Source: Halorubellus sp034808145 (GTDB lineage: Archaea; Halobacteriota; Halobacteria; Halobacteriales; Natrialbaceae). From it: a stretch of 64,000 bases of DNA. Each line of letters begins with the position of its first letter. Position 1 is the stretch's first letter. A model generated the notes under the pieces. It made no database searches. It saw only the letters and a list, made by a program, of their open reading frames with translations, and was not told the DNA's origin. The DNA lies in contig NZ_JAXHGM010000001.1 of assembly GCF_034808145.1 (NCBI RefSeq), forward strand, positions 930,001 through 994,000, given 5' to 3'. The position numbers and the translations under genes are program-made. This document shows, piece after piece, positions 43,351 to 51,807 of the stretch.

Positions 43351-43590
43351 ACCTCACCCCCAGAGATCCGGGTCGCTGTCATTGAGCGTGGATACGGTGG
43401 AGGCCCGTTTCAACGTTTCGGGGCGGCGAAATCGCAAGCAAGCACCGCCCCAACGCGGGGGCGTGCCCTCGCAACTGTGCGGCGCGCCCGACCGCGGGCC
43501 ACCGCACGCGCGGGAACGACCACATGACTCCCGACCCGCGCCACGGCGAGCGACGCACGCCACGAGGAGCGACGACGGTCCCGACGAGTG
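43351..43590. other. Intergenic stretch between topA and the histidine kinase gene
   Basis: This 240-bp gap lies upstream of topA on the minus strand. It contains no family-like reading frame. A GC-rich tract with CGCGGGGGCG and CACGCGCGGG stretches and possible hairpins is present, but nothing that I can name. Confidence 0.5.
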
Positions 43591-45177
43591 CTACATGACG
43601 AGGTCGACACCGGTGAACGCGAACCGGGCACCGCCGCCGTCGCTCTCGGTCACCGCTATCGACCAGTCGTGTGCGTCCGCGACCGCCTTCACGATGGCGA
43701 GCCCGAACCCGGTGCCGCCGTCGCCCGAGTAGCCCTGCTCGAACACCTTCTCGCGCTCGCTCACGGGAATCCCGGCGCCGTCGTCCGCGACGAAGAACCC
43801 CCTGTCGTCGGCCGTGAGGCACCCGACGCGCACGTGCAACCCGTCATCGTCGACGCCGCCGTCCGAGTCCCCGACCGGCTCGGCGGCGTCCGCCACTCCC
43901 TCGCCGTCACCGTGTTCGACGCTGTTCTCGGACTCCGTCCGGGAGCCAGTCGAACCGTGTTCGACGCTGTTCGCGAACAGGTTCACGAACAACTGCCTGA
44001 GTCGGCTCTCGTCCGCACGCACCGCCGCGCCGTCGGTCGTCACGGTCAGCGTCGCACTCCCGGTGTCGACGCTCGCCCACGCTTCGCGCGCCATCACCTC
44101 GAGGTCGAGGAGTGTCCGGTCCTGCGCGGCCGCTCCCTGCTGGGCGAGCGCGAGCAGGTCCTGGATGAGGTCGTCCATCCGCTCCAGCGCGTTCTCGACC
44201 GCCTCCAGATCCTCGTCGTCGTAGCGCTCGGACAGCAACTCCGTGTACGTCATCGCGACCGAGAGCGGATGCCGGAGGTCGTGACTGACCACGCCCGTGA
44301 ACGCCTCCAACCGCTCGTTCTGCGCCTCCAGGCGGTCGGTCGCCTCCCGCAAGCGCGCCTCGCGCTCGCGCTGGAGCGTGATGTCCGTGTAGATCGCGTA
44401 CCCCCGCATCCGGTCGTCCTCGACCAGCGGCACGTCCCGCAGCAGGAACTCGCGGTCGCCCTCGGCCGTCGACCGACGAACCTCCGTGTCGAGGTGCTCG
44501 CCGTCCGCGATCCGGTCGTTCAACGTCGTCGCCTCGTCCCGGAGGTCGTCCGGGACGATGTACTCGTCCACGAGGTCCCCGCGGACCGTCCGCGCGTCGT
44601 ACCCGAACACGTCCTCGAACGCCGGGTTGACGTCCAACGCGACCGGCTCGTCGTCCTCGAGCTCGTAGAACACCGTCGGCTCGGGGATGTTCTCGAACAG
44701 CGCCGCGAACCGGTCGCGTTCCGCGCGCAGCGCCGCCGCCTGCTCGTTCGCTCGCGTCCGCGTCCACGCCGCCTCGACCGCCCGCAGGACGCGGTCACCG
44801 AGCACGTCAACCGCGTCCGCGTCACCTGCCGGAACCACGTCCGTGTACCCGGTGGCGAGCGCATCCAGGACCGTGCACGTCTCCTCGACCGGGCCGTACG
44901 CGAGACACGGCAGTAACTCGTCGCGGGCCCGCACGGCCTCCAGGAACTCGTCGGCGTCCGCGCCGTTCACCGTCCCGGACCGGACCACGCAATCGACGTC
45001 GCCGAGCGCGTCCAACGCCGCCGCTCGGCCCTCCACCACTCGAACCGTCGTCCTCGTCGTCGACGACAGCCGCGACTCCAGCCGTCCCGCCAACCCGTCG
45101 TCCTCACCGACGACCAGGACTGCGAGAGGCGCGTCGACCGACTCGTCTGCCACCTCGAACGCGAACCCCCCGGTCAT
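43591..45177 (-). CDS. PAS-domain sensor histidine kinase with duplicated N-box segment
   Basis: This 528-residue protein has a receiver-like N-terminus (residues 1-130, with LAVLVVGEDDGLAG), a PAS domain (about 150-275, with ALFENIPEPTVFYELEDDEP and YAIYTDITLQ), the H-box FTGVVSHDLRHPLSVAMTYTELL, and an HATPase domain with LFVNLFANSVEHG and GAGIPVSEREKVFEQGYSG. It has no transmembrane helices, so it probably senses cytoplasmic signals. Oddly, NSVEHG is repeated 15 residues later (NSVEHGDGEG) because of a 19-bp direct repeat; this lies at the ATP-binding N-box. No response regulator is adjacent. Confidence 0.9.
   Translation of the reverse strand: MTGGFAFEVADESVDAPLAVLVVGEDDGLAGRLESRLSSTTRTTVRVVEGRAAALDALGDVDCVVRSGTVNGADADEFLEAVRARDELLPCLAYGPVEETCTVLDALATGYTDVVPAGDADAVDVLGDRVLRAVEAAWTRTRANEQAAALRAERDRFAALFENIPEPTVFYELEDDEPVALDVNPAFEDVFGYDARTVRGDLVDEYIVPDDLRDEATTLNDRIADGEHLDTEVRRSTAEGDREFLLRDVPLVEDDRMRGYAIYTDITLQREREARLREATDRLEAQNERLEAFTGVVSHDLRHPLSVAMTYTELLSERYDDEDLEAVENALERMDDLIQDLLALAQQGAAAQDRTLLDLEVMAREAWASVDTGSATLTVTTDGAAVRADESRLRQLFVNLFANSVEHGSTGSRTESENSVEHGDGEGVADAAEPVGDSDGGVDDDGLHVRVGCLTADDRGFFVADDGAGIPVSEREKVFEQGYSGDGGTGFGLAIVKAVADAHDWSIAVTESDGGGARFAFTGVDLVM
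43909..43972 (-). repeat. In-frame 19-bp direct repeat inside the kinase N-box
   Basis: Positions 43909-43927 and 43954-43972 are identical over 19 bases with a 45-bp offset (15 codons), giving two copies of NSVEHG. The insertion sits in the loop after the conserved asparagine and may lengthen the ATP lid region. Confidence 0.85.
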
Positions 45178-45267
45178 TACGTCATCTCACGAGAGCGAAC
45201 GAGAAAGCGTTGTTGGCAGCGACCCGATACCGGCTTCGGAGACTGCCCCCCTCGCCGGCGCGTCGTC

Positions 45268-46752
45268 CTACTCGTCCAGGGCCACCCGCAGCTTCTGGTT
45301 CACCGTCCCCGGGTCCGCGCTCCCCCCGGTCTTCCCCATCACCTGGCCGACCAGGAAGTTGATCGCCCCGTCGTCGCCGTCCTCGTAGTCCGCGACCGCG
45401 TCGGGGTTCTCCTCGATGGCTTCCGCGACCGCCGTCGCGACCGCGTCGTCGTCCGTCTTTCCGAGGTCCTCGCGCTCCACGATCGCGTCCGGGTCGTCGC
45501 CGTCGTCGAGCATCCCGCGGAGCACGACCTCCTTCGCGTTCTTCGCCGTAATCTCGTCCGCCGCCACCAGCTCGACGAGTCGCTTCACCTCGCCGAGGCG
45601 GTCCTCGACGTCCGTCACCGCCATGTCCCGATAGTTGAGCTCGCCGAGGAGTTCGTCGGCGACCCACGTCGCCGCCAGGTCCGCGTCGAACGCCGCGGCG
45701 ACGTCCTCGTAGAAGTCCGCGACCTGCTTCGTCGACGTCAGCTTCGACGCCGCCTCGTCGCTCAACCCGTACTCGTCCTGGAAGCGTTCCCGTCGCGCGT
45801 CCGGCAGCTCCGGGATAGCGATCTCGTCCTTCCAGTGAGAGACCTGGAGCGGCGGCAGGTCCGCCTCCTCGAAGTACCGGTAGTCCTTCTCCTCCTCCTT
45901 CGACCGCATCGACACCGTCGACCCGTGGGTCTCGTTGAAGTGCCGGGTCTCCTGCTCGACGGCCTTCCCGCGACGCATCAGGTCCTTCTGGCGCCCCTCC
46001 TCGTACTGCAGCGCGGTCTCGGCGCCCTTGTGACTGGAGATGTTCTTCACCTCCGTGCGGTTCACCTCGTCGAGCGCGTCCTCGTCGATGGTGCCGTCCT
46101 CGGCGACGGCGTCGCTGGGGACGAGCGAGAGGTTCGCGTCGATGCGCAGGCTTCCGTCGCGGCTCGCGTCGAACACGCCGAGGTACTCGAGGACCTCCTC
46201 GAGCTTCTCGAGGAATGCGCGCGTCTCCTCGGGCTCGCGGAAGTCCGGTTTCGTCACGATCTCCATGAGCGGCGTCCCCGCACGGTTGTAGTTCACGAGC
46301 GTGTAGTCGGCGTTGTCGATGTTCCCCCCGACGTGCTGGAGGCTCCCCGGGTCCTCCTCCAGGTGCGCGCGCCGGATGCCGACGGCGCGGCGCTCGCCAC
46401 CGACGCTTATCTCGAGTTCACCGTCCGCACACACCGGTTCGTCGTACTGCGTGATCTGGAAGTTCTTCGGGAGGTCGGGATAGAAGTAGTTCTTCCGGTG
46501 GAACCGCGTCTCCTCGGGGATGTCCGCGTCGATCGCCTTCCCCACCTTCACCGCCGCCTCCACCGCCGCCTCGTTCAGCACCGGGAGCGCACCCGGCAAT
46601 CCGAGACACACCGGGCACGTGTGCGTGTTCGGTTCCTCGGTCGGCTCCGTCGGACACCCACAGAATATCTTCGTGTCCGTCTCCAACTGGACGTGGACCT
46701 CCAGCCCGATGACCGTCGTCAGGTCCGCGCTCTCCGCACTCTGCGCACTCAT
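45268..46752 (-). CDS. gatB: Aspartyl/glutamyl-tRNA amidotransferase subunit B
   Basis: This 494-residue subunit amidates misacylated Asp-tRNA-Asn (or Glu-tRNA-Gln) together with GatA and GatC. Family phrases are VIGLEVHVQLETDTKIFCGC, NTHTCPVCLGLPGALPVLN, FHRKNYFYPDLPKNFQITQYD and AGTPLMEIVTKPD. The YqeY-like tail (GMLDDGDDPDAIVE) completes it. gatA and gatC are not in the window. The TATA box is about 29 nt upstream of the ATG at 46752, favouring that start and a leaderless message. The neighbouring aspS has the residues of a non-discriminating enzyme. Confidence 0.95.
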   Translation of the reverse strand: MSAQSAESADLTTVIGLEVHVQLETDTKIFCGCPTEPTEEPNTHTCPVCLGLPGALPVLNEAAVEAAVKVGKAIDADIPEETRFHRKNYFYPDLPKNFQITQYDEPVCADGELEISVGGERRAVGIRRAHLEEDPGSLQHVGGNIDNADYTLVNYNRAGTPLMEIVTKPDFREPEETRAFLEKLEEVLEYLGVFDASRDGSLRIDANLSLVPSDAVAEDGTIDEDALDEVNRTEVKNISSHKGAETALQYEEGRQKDLMRRGKAVEQETRHFNETHGSTVSMRSKEEEKDYRYFEEADLPPLQVSHWKDEIAIPELPDARRERFQDEYGLSDEAASKLTSTKQVADFYEDVAAAFDADLAATWVADELLGELNYRDMAVTDVEDRLGEVKRLVELVAADEITAKNAKEVVLRGMLDDGDDPDAIVEREDLGKTDDDAVATAVAEAIEENPDAVADYEDGDDGAINFLVGQVMGKTGGSADPGTVNQKLRVALDE

Positions 46753-46776
46753 TACGCTCGGATTCGGTTCGCGGTG

Positions 46777-46784
46777 GTTAAAGA
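46777..46784 (-). promoter_or_regulatory. TATA box of gatB
   Basis: GTCTTTAACC on the minus strand is centred about 29 nt upstream of the gatB ATG. Confidence 0.5.
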
Positions 46785-46824
46785 CTAACGAACAACCCCC
46801 GAGTCCGGTCGGACCGAACGCCGG

Positions 46825-47022
46825 CCCCGTCGCGGCCGCGGTCGCTGTGCGGTTGCGGAGCGGTCGCGGTACGGCCGCGGTGCGGTTGCGGTGCGGCCGC
46901 GGTGCGGTCGAGTCCAGCGCACTCACCGCGAGCGCCGACGGCGCTCGCGGCCTTTTTTCATCAACGTTTTTTCGAGGAGAGGTGCGCCGCAGGCGCACCC
47001 GACGCAGAAAAAAGGTTGTTAG
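46825..47022 (-). repeat. Intergenic element, copy C (downstream of korB)
   Basis: The best-preserved copy. On the minus strand it starts at the korB stop (TAACAACCTTTTTTC), then has a hairpin GGTGCGCC/GGCGCACC (46981-46999) with a three-base loop. A plus-strand CCTTTTTTCATCAACGTTTTTTC box (46951-46973) follows, then the perfect 11-bp hairpin CCGCGAGCGCC/GGCGCTCGCGG (46928-46952) and five or more GCGGTTGCGG/GCGGTCGCGG short repeats (46830-46910). Confidence 0.88.
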
Positions 47023-47882
47023 TAGAACTCGCGGACGAGGTCCATGCCGTCTTCGGGTGCGCCGTCGGGGATCTCGCTCATGTCGGTGTCGACGCCGTGG
47101 GTGTCCTCGTAGGACGTTGCGTCTTCGTCCTGCCAGATGACGCCCATGTACTCCTTGTCCGCTTCGAGGATCTTCTCCTTGGCGGCTTCGCGGTCGGTGG
47201 GGTCGTGGCCCTCCTCCTGGAGGTCGACGAGCGAGTCGCGGAAGTAGTCGTAGGTGTCGACGTCGTTGAACGTCACGCAGGGGCTGAAGACGTTCACGAA
47301 CCCGAACCCGTCGTGCTCGATGGCCTTCTGGACGATCTCCTGGTGGCGGAGTGCGTCGCTACTGAACGACTGCGCGATGAAGGATGCGCCGGAGGCGAAC
47401 GCGAGCGCGAGCGGGTTGACCGGGGGCTGCTGGGGGCCTTCCGGGGTCGTGCTCGTCTCGAAGTCCTCGCGGCTGGTGGGCGACGCCTGCCCCTTCGTGA
47501 GGCCGTAGATGCGGTTGTCCATGACGACGTACGTCATGTCGACGTTCCGGCGGACGGCGTGCACGAAGTGGCCCGCGCCGATCGAGTAGCCGTCGCCGTC
47601 GCCGCCGGCGACCATCACTTCGAGGTTCGGGTTCGCGAGCTTCGCGCCGGTGCCGACCGGGAGCGCACGTCCGTGCACGCCGTGCAGCGCGTAGGCGTGC
47701 ATGTACGTCCCGATCTTCCCCGAGCACCCGATGCCGGCGACGAGGAACGTGTCGTCAGGCGAGTTCCCGGTCTCCGCGAGCGCTTTCATCATGCCGTTCA
47801 TCGTCCCGAAGTCACCGCAGCCGGGACACCACGTCGGTTGCTTGTCGGACTTGAAGTCCGTGAATCTGACGTCGCTACTCAT
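47019..47882 (-). CDS. korB: 2-oxoacid:ferredoxin oxidoreductase, beta subunit
   Basis: This 287-residue subunit carries thiamine diphosphate and part of the iron-sulfur site. The N-terminal CPGCGDFG and later IGCSGKIGTYMHAYALHG motifs bind the [4Fe-4S] cluster and cofactor; AGGDGDGYSIGAGHFVHA contains the GDGDG thiamine-diphosphate/Mg motif. It oxidises a 2-oxoacid (2-oxoglutarate or pyruvate; the sequence does not say) with ferredoxin. Its start overlaps korA by 4 bp (ATGA). The stop codon belongs to intergenic element copy C. Confidence 0.94.
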   Translation of the reverse strand: MSSDVRFTDFKSDKQPTWCPGCGDFGTMNGMMKALAETGNSPDDTFLVAGIGCSGKIGTYMHAYALHGVHGRALPVGTGAKLANPNLEVMVAGGDGDGYSIGAGHFVHAVRRNVDMTYVVMDNRIYGLTKGQASPTSREDFETSTTPEGPQQPPVNPLALAFASGASFIAQSFSSDALRHQEIVQKAIEHDGFGFVNVFSPCVTFNDVDTYDYFRDSLVDLQEEGHDPTDREAAKEKILEADKEYMGVIWQDEDATSYEDTHGVDTDMSEIPDGAPEDGMDLVREFY

Positions 47883-49633
47883 GCTTGTGCCTCCAGTCGC
47901 TCCGTGATATCCGCAGCCAGCTCGTCCGCCTTGTACCGCACGCCGTCGTACTTGTTCACGCGCTGGACGCGTTCGAGGACGTCGTGCTCGATGAGGTCCG
48001 CGAACTGTCCGGTGGCGTTACACTCCACGACGATGGTCTCCTCCGCGGCCTGCACGTCCTCGGTGAGGTCCGGGCGCGGGAAGATGTACGGCACCGAGAG
48101 CACGCGCACGTCCACGTCGTCGCCCATGAGGTCGAGGGCTTCGACGAGCGCACCTTCGTTCGAACCCCACGAGATGACGAGGTTGTCCGCGTCCGGGTCG
48201 CCGTACTCGCGGACGTCCCAGTCCTCGCGTTCCTTCGCGGTCTCGACCTTCCGCTGGCGTTTCTCGACCTGCTCCAGGCGGACGTCCGTGTCCTCGGTGC
48301 GGCGGCCGAGCGCGTTGTGCTCCAGGCCCGTGCTCATGTGCGCGCCCTGCTCGGTGCCGGGGAACGCGCGCGGACTGATGCCGTCCTCGGTGGCGGCGTG
48401 GGGCTGGAAGCGGCCTTCGGCGTCGAGCCACTGCTCGATCTCGGCCTCGTCGACGACCTTCCCGCGGTCGACCTCGACCGCGTCCATGTCGAACGCCTCC
48501 GGGGAGAACGTCTGCTCGGTGACCGCGAGCGCGAGGTCCGCGAGCAGGTAGACGGGCACCTGGTACTTCTCCGCGAGGTTGAACGCCTCGACGGTCTTCC
48601 AGAAGCACTCGTCGATCGTCGTCGGCGCGACGACGAACCGCGGAATCTCGCCGTGCCCGCCGTACAGCGCCATGTTGAGGTCGCCCTGTTCCTGCTTCGT
48701 CGGCATCCCCGTCGACGGGCCGCTCCGCATGACGTCCGCGATGACCAGCGGCGTCTCCGAGGTGGCGACCAGCCCGAACGTCTCCGTCATCAGGTCGATA
48801 CCGGGACCGGACGTCGCGGTCATCGACCGCGCGCCGGCGCGCGCCGCACCAAGTGCCATGTTGATCGCGGAGAGCTCGTCCTCGGCCTGCACGACCTGCC
48901 CGCCGAAGTGCTCGATGCGGCCCTTGAGGTACTCCATCACGTCCGTCGCGGGCGTGATCGGGTATCCGGCGTAGAACCGGCAGCCGGCCGCGATGGCGCC
49001 CATCCCGATGGCTTCGTCGCCGTTCAGGAGGACGTAGTCCGCGTCCGTGGTCTCGAGCTCGTAGTCGAAGTCGTCGGTGGAGACGTTCCCGTAGTTCTCC
49101 TCGACGTACTCCTTCCCGAGGCGCGCCGCTTCCTTGTTGTTCTCGACGATCTTCTCGCCCTTCCCACCGAAGCGCTTCTCGAGCGCCTCGTCGAGGTTCT
49201 CGATCGGGAAGTCCGCGAGCTCGCACGCCGCGCCGAGCGCGACGATGTTCCGCATGATGGCGCCGCCGGCGTCCTCGGCGAGGCTCTTCAGGGGAACGTC
49301 GATGGCGAACATCTCGTCGGGAATCTCGGCCTCCCAGGAGCGTTCACCGTCGTAGATGATCGCGGAGTCGTCGTGCAGTTCGTCGAGGTTCTCGTCGATC
49401 GTTCGCTGCGTGAGCGCGACGAGGAGGTCGAGTCGGTCGACGACGCTCTGGACGTCGTCGACGCTCGTTCGAACCTTGTACGCCGTGTACCCACCGCGGA
49501 TGCGCGACGCGAAGTCCTTCGAGGTGAATACGTGGCGCCCTGCTCTCGAGAGCGCCTGGGCGAATATCTTGCCTGTGGAGTTGATGCCGTCGCCGGCTTC
49601 GCCTCCGATAGCCCAGTTGAAGTCCTCAGCCAT
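47879..49633 (-). CDS. korA: 2-oxoacid:ferredoxin oxidoreductase, alpha (gamma-alpha fused) subunit
   Basis: This 584-residue chain combines a gamma domain (GGEAGDGINSTGKIFAQALSR, CoA-binding-like) with the alpha pyrophosphate domain (GCRFYAGYPITPATDVMEYL). GPGIDLMTETFGLVATSETPLVI and TKQEQGDLNMALYGGHGEIP complete the substrate site. This fused gamma-alpha order is typical of haloarchaeal KorA/PorA. The exact substrate, 2-oxoglutarate or pyruvate, is inferred from neither sequence nor context. It is followed by korB through a 4-bp overlap, so the two are translationally coupled. Confidence 0.93.
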   Translation of the reverse strand: MAEDFNWAIGGEAGDGINSTGKIFAQALSRAGRHVFTSKDFASRIRGGYTAYKVRTSVDDVQSVVDRLDLLVALTQRTIDENLDELHDDSAIIYDGERSWEAEIPDEMFAIDVPLKSLAEDAGGAIMRNIVALGAACELADFPIENLDEALEKRFGGKGEKIVENNKEAARLGKEYVEENYGNVSTDDFDYELETTDADYVLLNGDEAIGMGAIAAGCRFYAGYPITPATDVMEYLKGRIEHFGGQVVQAEDELSAINMALGAARAGARSMTATSGPGIDLMTETFGLVATSETPLVIADVMRSGPSTGMPTKQEQGDLNMALYGGHGEIPRFVVAPTTIDECFWKTVEAFNLAEKYQVPVYLLADLALAVTEQTFSPEAFDMDAVEVDRGKVVDEAEIEQWLDAEGRFQPHAATEDGISPRAFPGTEQGAHMSTGLEHNALGRRTEDTDVRLEQVEKRQRKVETAKEREDWDVREYGDPDADNLVISWGSNEGALVEALDLMGDDVDVRVLSVPYIFPRPDLTEDVQAAEETIVVECNATGQFADLIEHDVLERVQRVNKYDGVRYKADELAADITERLEAQA

Positions 49634-49810
49634 GTTGTGGTAGGGCTACCGTGGGAGTTGGCAAAAGGCTTCTGAAACACCGGGCAACCCGCTGGATAAT
49701 CCGGGGCCGGACGGTGATGGTCGGTGGACCTGCGTCGGGGTGATTGCGCCGATTCGGGGAGTTTGGGTGCGAGTGAGAAGGCCTTTGGTCCGACCATGGA
49801 ACGTTCGGGT

Positions 49811-50458
49811 ATGGACGAGTACGAGGTCGTCGTCGCGGGCGTCCGCGACGTCGGCGAGGAGACGATCGCGATAGATGTGGAGACGCCAGCGGGATTCTCG
49901 GCGCTCCCGGGACAGTTCGTCGTCGTACAGGCGCCGGTGGACGGCGAGCTCGTGGACCGCTATTACACGATATCGTCGCCGGACACCGAGGGGACGTTCG
50001 AGATGACGGTCGAGATAGACCCCGAGGGCGACGTGACGCCGTGGCTCGCGGACCTGGCTGCGGGCGATGCGCTCGCGTTGAAGGGGCCGCTCGGTGAGAC
50101 GTGCTACGACGACGAGGGGGACGTGCTCGCGGTCGCTGGCGGACCGGGTATCGGGCCGGCGCTCGCGATCGCGGAGCGGGCGGTCGACCACGGCCACGAG
50201 GCCGCGCTCGTCTACGAGGACGACGGGTTCGCGCACCGGGAGCGTCTCGACGCGCTCGCGGACGCCGGCGTGGCTGTCGAGTTGCTCGACGAGACCGCCG
50301 CCGACCGCGAGCGCGCGCTCTCGGACGCCGCTGCCGCACGCACTGACCTCGGGAATGCGTTCGTCTTCGGGTTCAGCGAGTTCTGCAGGACCGTCAGGGA
50401 CGCCCTGCGCGACGCGGGCCTCGACGACGACGCCATCCACGTCGAGAGCTTCGGGTAA
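49811..50458 (+). CDS. FAD/NAD(P)-binding ferredoxin reductase-like protein
   Basis: This 215-residue protein contains a flavodoxin reductase-type barrel: PGQFVVVQAP, VDRYYTISSPDTEGTFEMTVE (the RxYS flavin contact) and VLAVAGGPGIGPALAIAERA (glycine-rich NAD(P) loop). No [2Fe-2S] ferredoxin domain is attached. It could pass electrons to or from an unidentified partner; the ferredoxin-dependent korAB genes lie divergently about 180 bp away. Start at ATG 49811 has the CGGGTATG context; ATG 49796 would add five residues. Confidence 0.85.
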   Translation: MDEYEVVVAGVRDVGEETIAIDVETPAGFSALPGQFVVVQAPVDGELVDRYYTISSPDTEGTFEMTVEIDPEGDVTPWLADLAAGDALALKGPLGETCYDDEGDVLAVAGGPGIGPALAIAERAVDHGHEAALVYEDDGFAHRERLDALADAGVAVELLDETAADRERALSDAAAARTDLGNAFVFGFSEFCRTVRDALRDAGLDDDAIHVESFG

Positions 50459-50602
50459 CTTCGACGCCGGCCGGGTCGAGCGGGTCGAGCAGGTCGAGCG
50501 GGGTGAACGGGGCGGGAAGTGCGAGCGGGTCAAGCCGGGTCGTGGACGCGCGGAGGGGATATCGAAGCGGCTTAGTCCCGCGCTCGTGTCGATTCGGAGT
50601 CC
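50459..50602. repeat. Tandem GGGTCGAGC-type short repeats
   Basis: In 50471-50540, units of about 9 bp with GGGTCGAGC, AGGTCGAGC and GGGTGAACGG recur four to five times upstream of the first Nudix gene. Such low-complexity repeats may be slippage products; they do not code for a protein. Confidence 0.6.
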
Positions 50603-51190
50603 ATGGCCCCCGAGTACGTGAACCGCGAGGCGGTCCGCGAGCGCGTGGCGAGGTTGCTCGACGAGTACGGCCGCGAGGGCGTCGCGGTGACGACGGCGCG
50701 CGAACCGCCCGAGGAGGACTTCGAGACGCTGCGTGGGTACGCGGAGGACGGCTACCTCGGCGGCGGCTACTGCGTCGTCGTCCGCGAGGAGGCCGACCAT
50801 CCGGGGTTCTCGGAGACGATGCCGGAGGACGCGAACACCGAGGGACCGCGGGCGCTGCTCGCGCTCGGCCGCTACGGGGAATCGTGGGGGCCGGCTGGGG
50901 GTGGACGCGAGGCCGGGGAGACGTTCGAGGCGGCGGCGGAGCGGGAGGTCCGCGAGGAGGTCGGCGTCGACTGTTCGGTCACGGACGTCCTCCTCGTCCG
51001 CCGCGTCACCGTCGTCGACCCCGACTCCGGCGACGAGATACACCTGGCGTACGTCGTGTTCGAGGCCGCGTACGACCACGGCAGCATCGACGTTCAGGAG
51101 ACCGAGGTCGCCGGTGCGGCGTGGTTCGACGACCTGCCGGCGAACCGGCATCCGTACGTCCGTCCGTTCGCGTGGCGGTGGTCGGCGTGA
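50603..51190 (+). CDS. Nudix hydrolase 1 of a nested triplet
   Basis: This 195-residue Nudix protein has the complete box GGGREAGETFEAAAEREVREEVGV (glycine, the REVxEE core and the final hydrophobic residue all present), preceded by a 100-residue N-terminal extension with REAVRERVARLLDEYGREGV. It hydrolyses some nucleoside diphosphate derivative; substrate unknown. The stop codon overlaps the start GTG of the second Nudix gene (GTGA), so the two are coupled. Confidence 0.9.
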   Translation: MAPEYVNREAVRERVARLLDEYGREGVAVTTAREPPEEDFETLRGYAEDGYLGGGYCVVVREEADHPGFSETMPEDANTEGPRALLALGRYGESWGPAGGGREAGETFEAAAEREVREEVGVDCSVTDVLLVRRVTVVDPDSGDEIHLAYVVFEAAYDHGSIDVQETEVAGAAWFDDLPANRHPYVRPFAWRWSA

Positions 51191-51807
51191 CGGGCGTCGG
51201 CGGCGACGAACTCCTCGGCGGCGTCGTCTCCGCGGCGGACGTCGCGACGCGACTCGCCGCACTCCGCGAGCGCTTCGGCGAGTTCCCGCTCCGCGAAGCC
51301 GAACGCGAGAACGCCCCCGGCCACTTCGACGCGGGCGTCGACCGCGCGCTCTCGGGGTGGCGCGGCGACGCCGGCGTCCTCGTCCGCGACGTCGACGGGC
51401 GCGTGCTCCTCGTCCGGCACGCCGACGCCCCCGAGCGGTGGGGGACGCCCGGCGGCGGGCACGAGACCGGCGAGGACTTCGCGGAGACCGCGCGGCGCGA
51501 GGTCCGCGAGGAGACCGGCGTCGACCCGGCGCTCACGGACGTCCACGAGGCGGTGCGGACCGAGGTCCGCCACGAGGACGACGTCGAACGGACGTTCACG
51601 ATGCTCACCGTGCACTTCGAGGGCGAGGTCGACGCCGCCGAACCCGGTCTCGACGTCGGCGACGACGAGATACTCGAAGCCAGGTGGTTCGAGACCGCCC
51701 CCGATCCGGAGGCGCTCCACGACCACTGCCGCGAGTGGGTGCGGGAGACGCTCGCGGGTCTCGACGCGACCGGTGGCGGGTCGACCGGCGAGCGCGACGA
51801 TGACTGA
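51187..51807 (+). CDS. Nudix hydrolase 2 of a nested triplet
   Basis: This 206-residue protein starts at GTG 51187, inside the stop codon of the first Nudix gene. The Nudix box is GGGHETGEDFAETARREVREETGV, intact. The N-terminus (ADVATRLAALRERFGEF) resembles that of the first gene. Its 3' end overlaps the third gene's start by 8 bp. Sequence similarity suggests descent by tandem duplication with divergence. Confidence 0.88.
   Translation: MTGVGGDELLGGVVSAADVATRLAALRERFGEFPLREAERENAPGHFDAGVDRALSGWRGDAGVLVRDVDGRVLLVRHADAPERWGTPGGGHETGEDFAETARREVREETGVDPALTDVHEAVRTEVRHEDDVERTFTMLTVHFEGEVDAAEPGLDVGDDEILEARWFETAPDPEALHDHCREWVRETLAGLDATGGGSTGERDDD

Noticed and set aside
50459..50602. Short CRISPR-like repeats upstream of the Nudix genes
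   Set aside because: The 9-bp units are contiguous and degenerate, without unique spacers, so this is not a CRISPR array.
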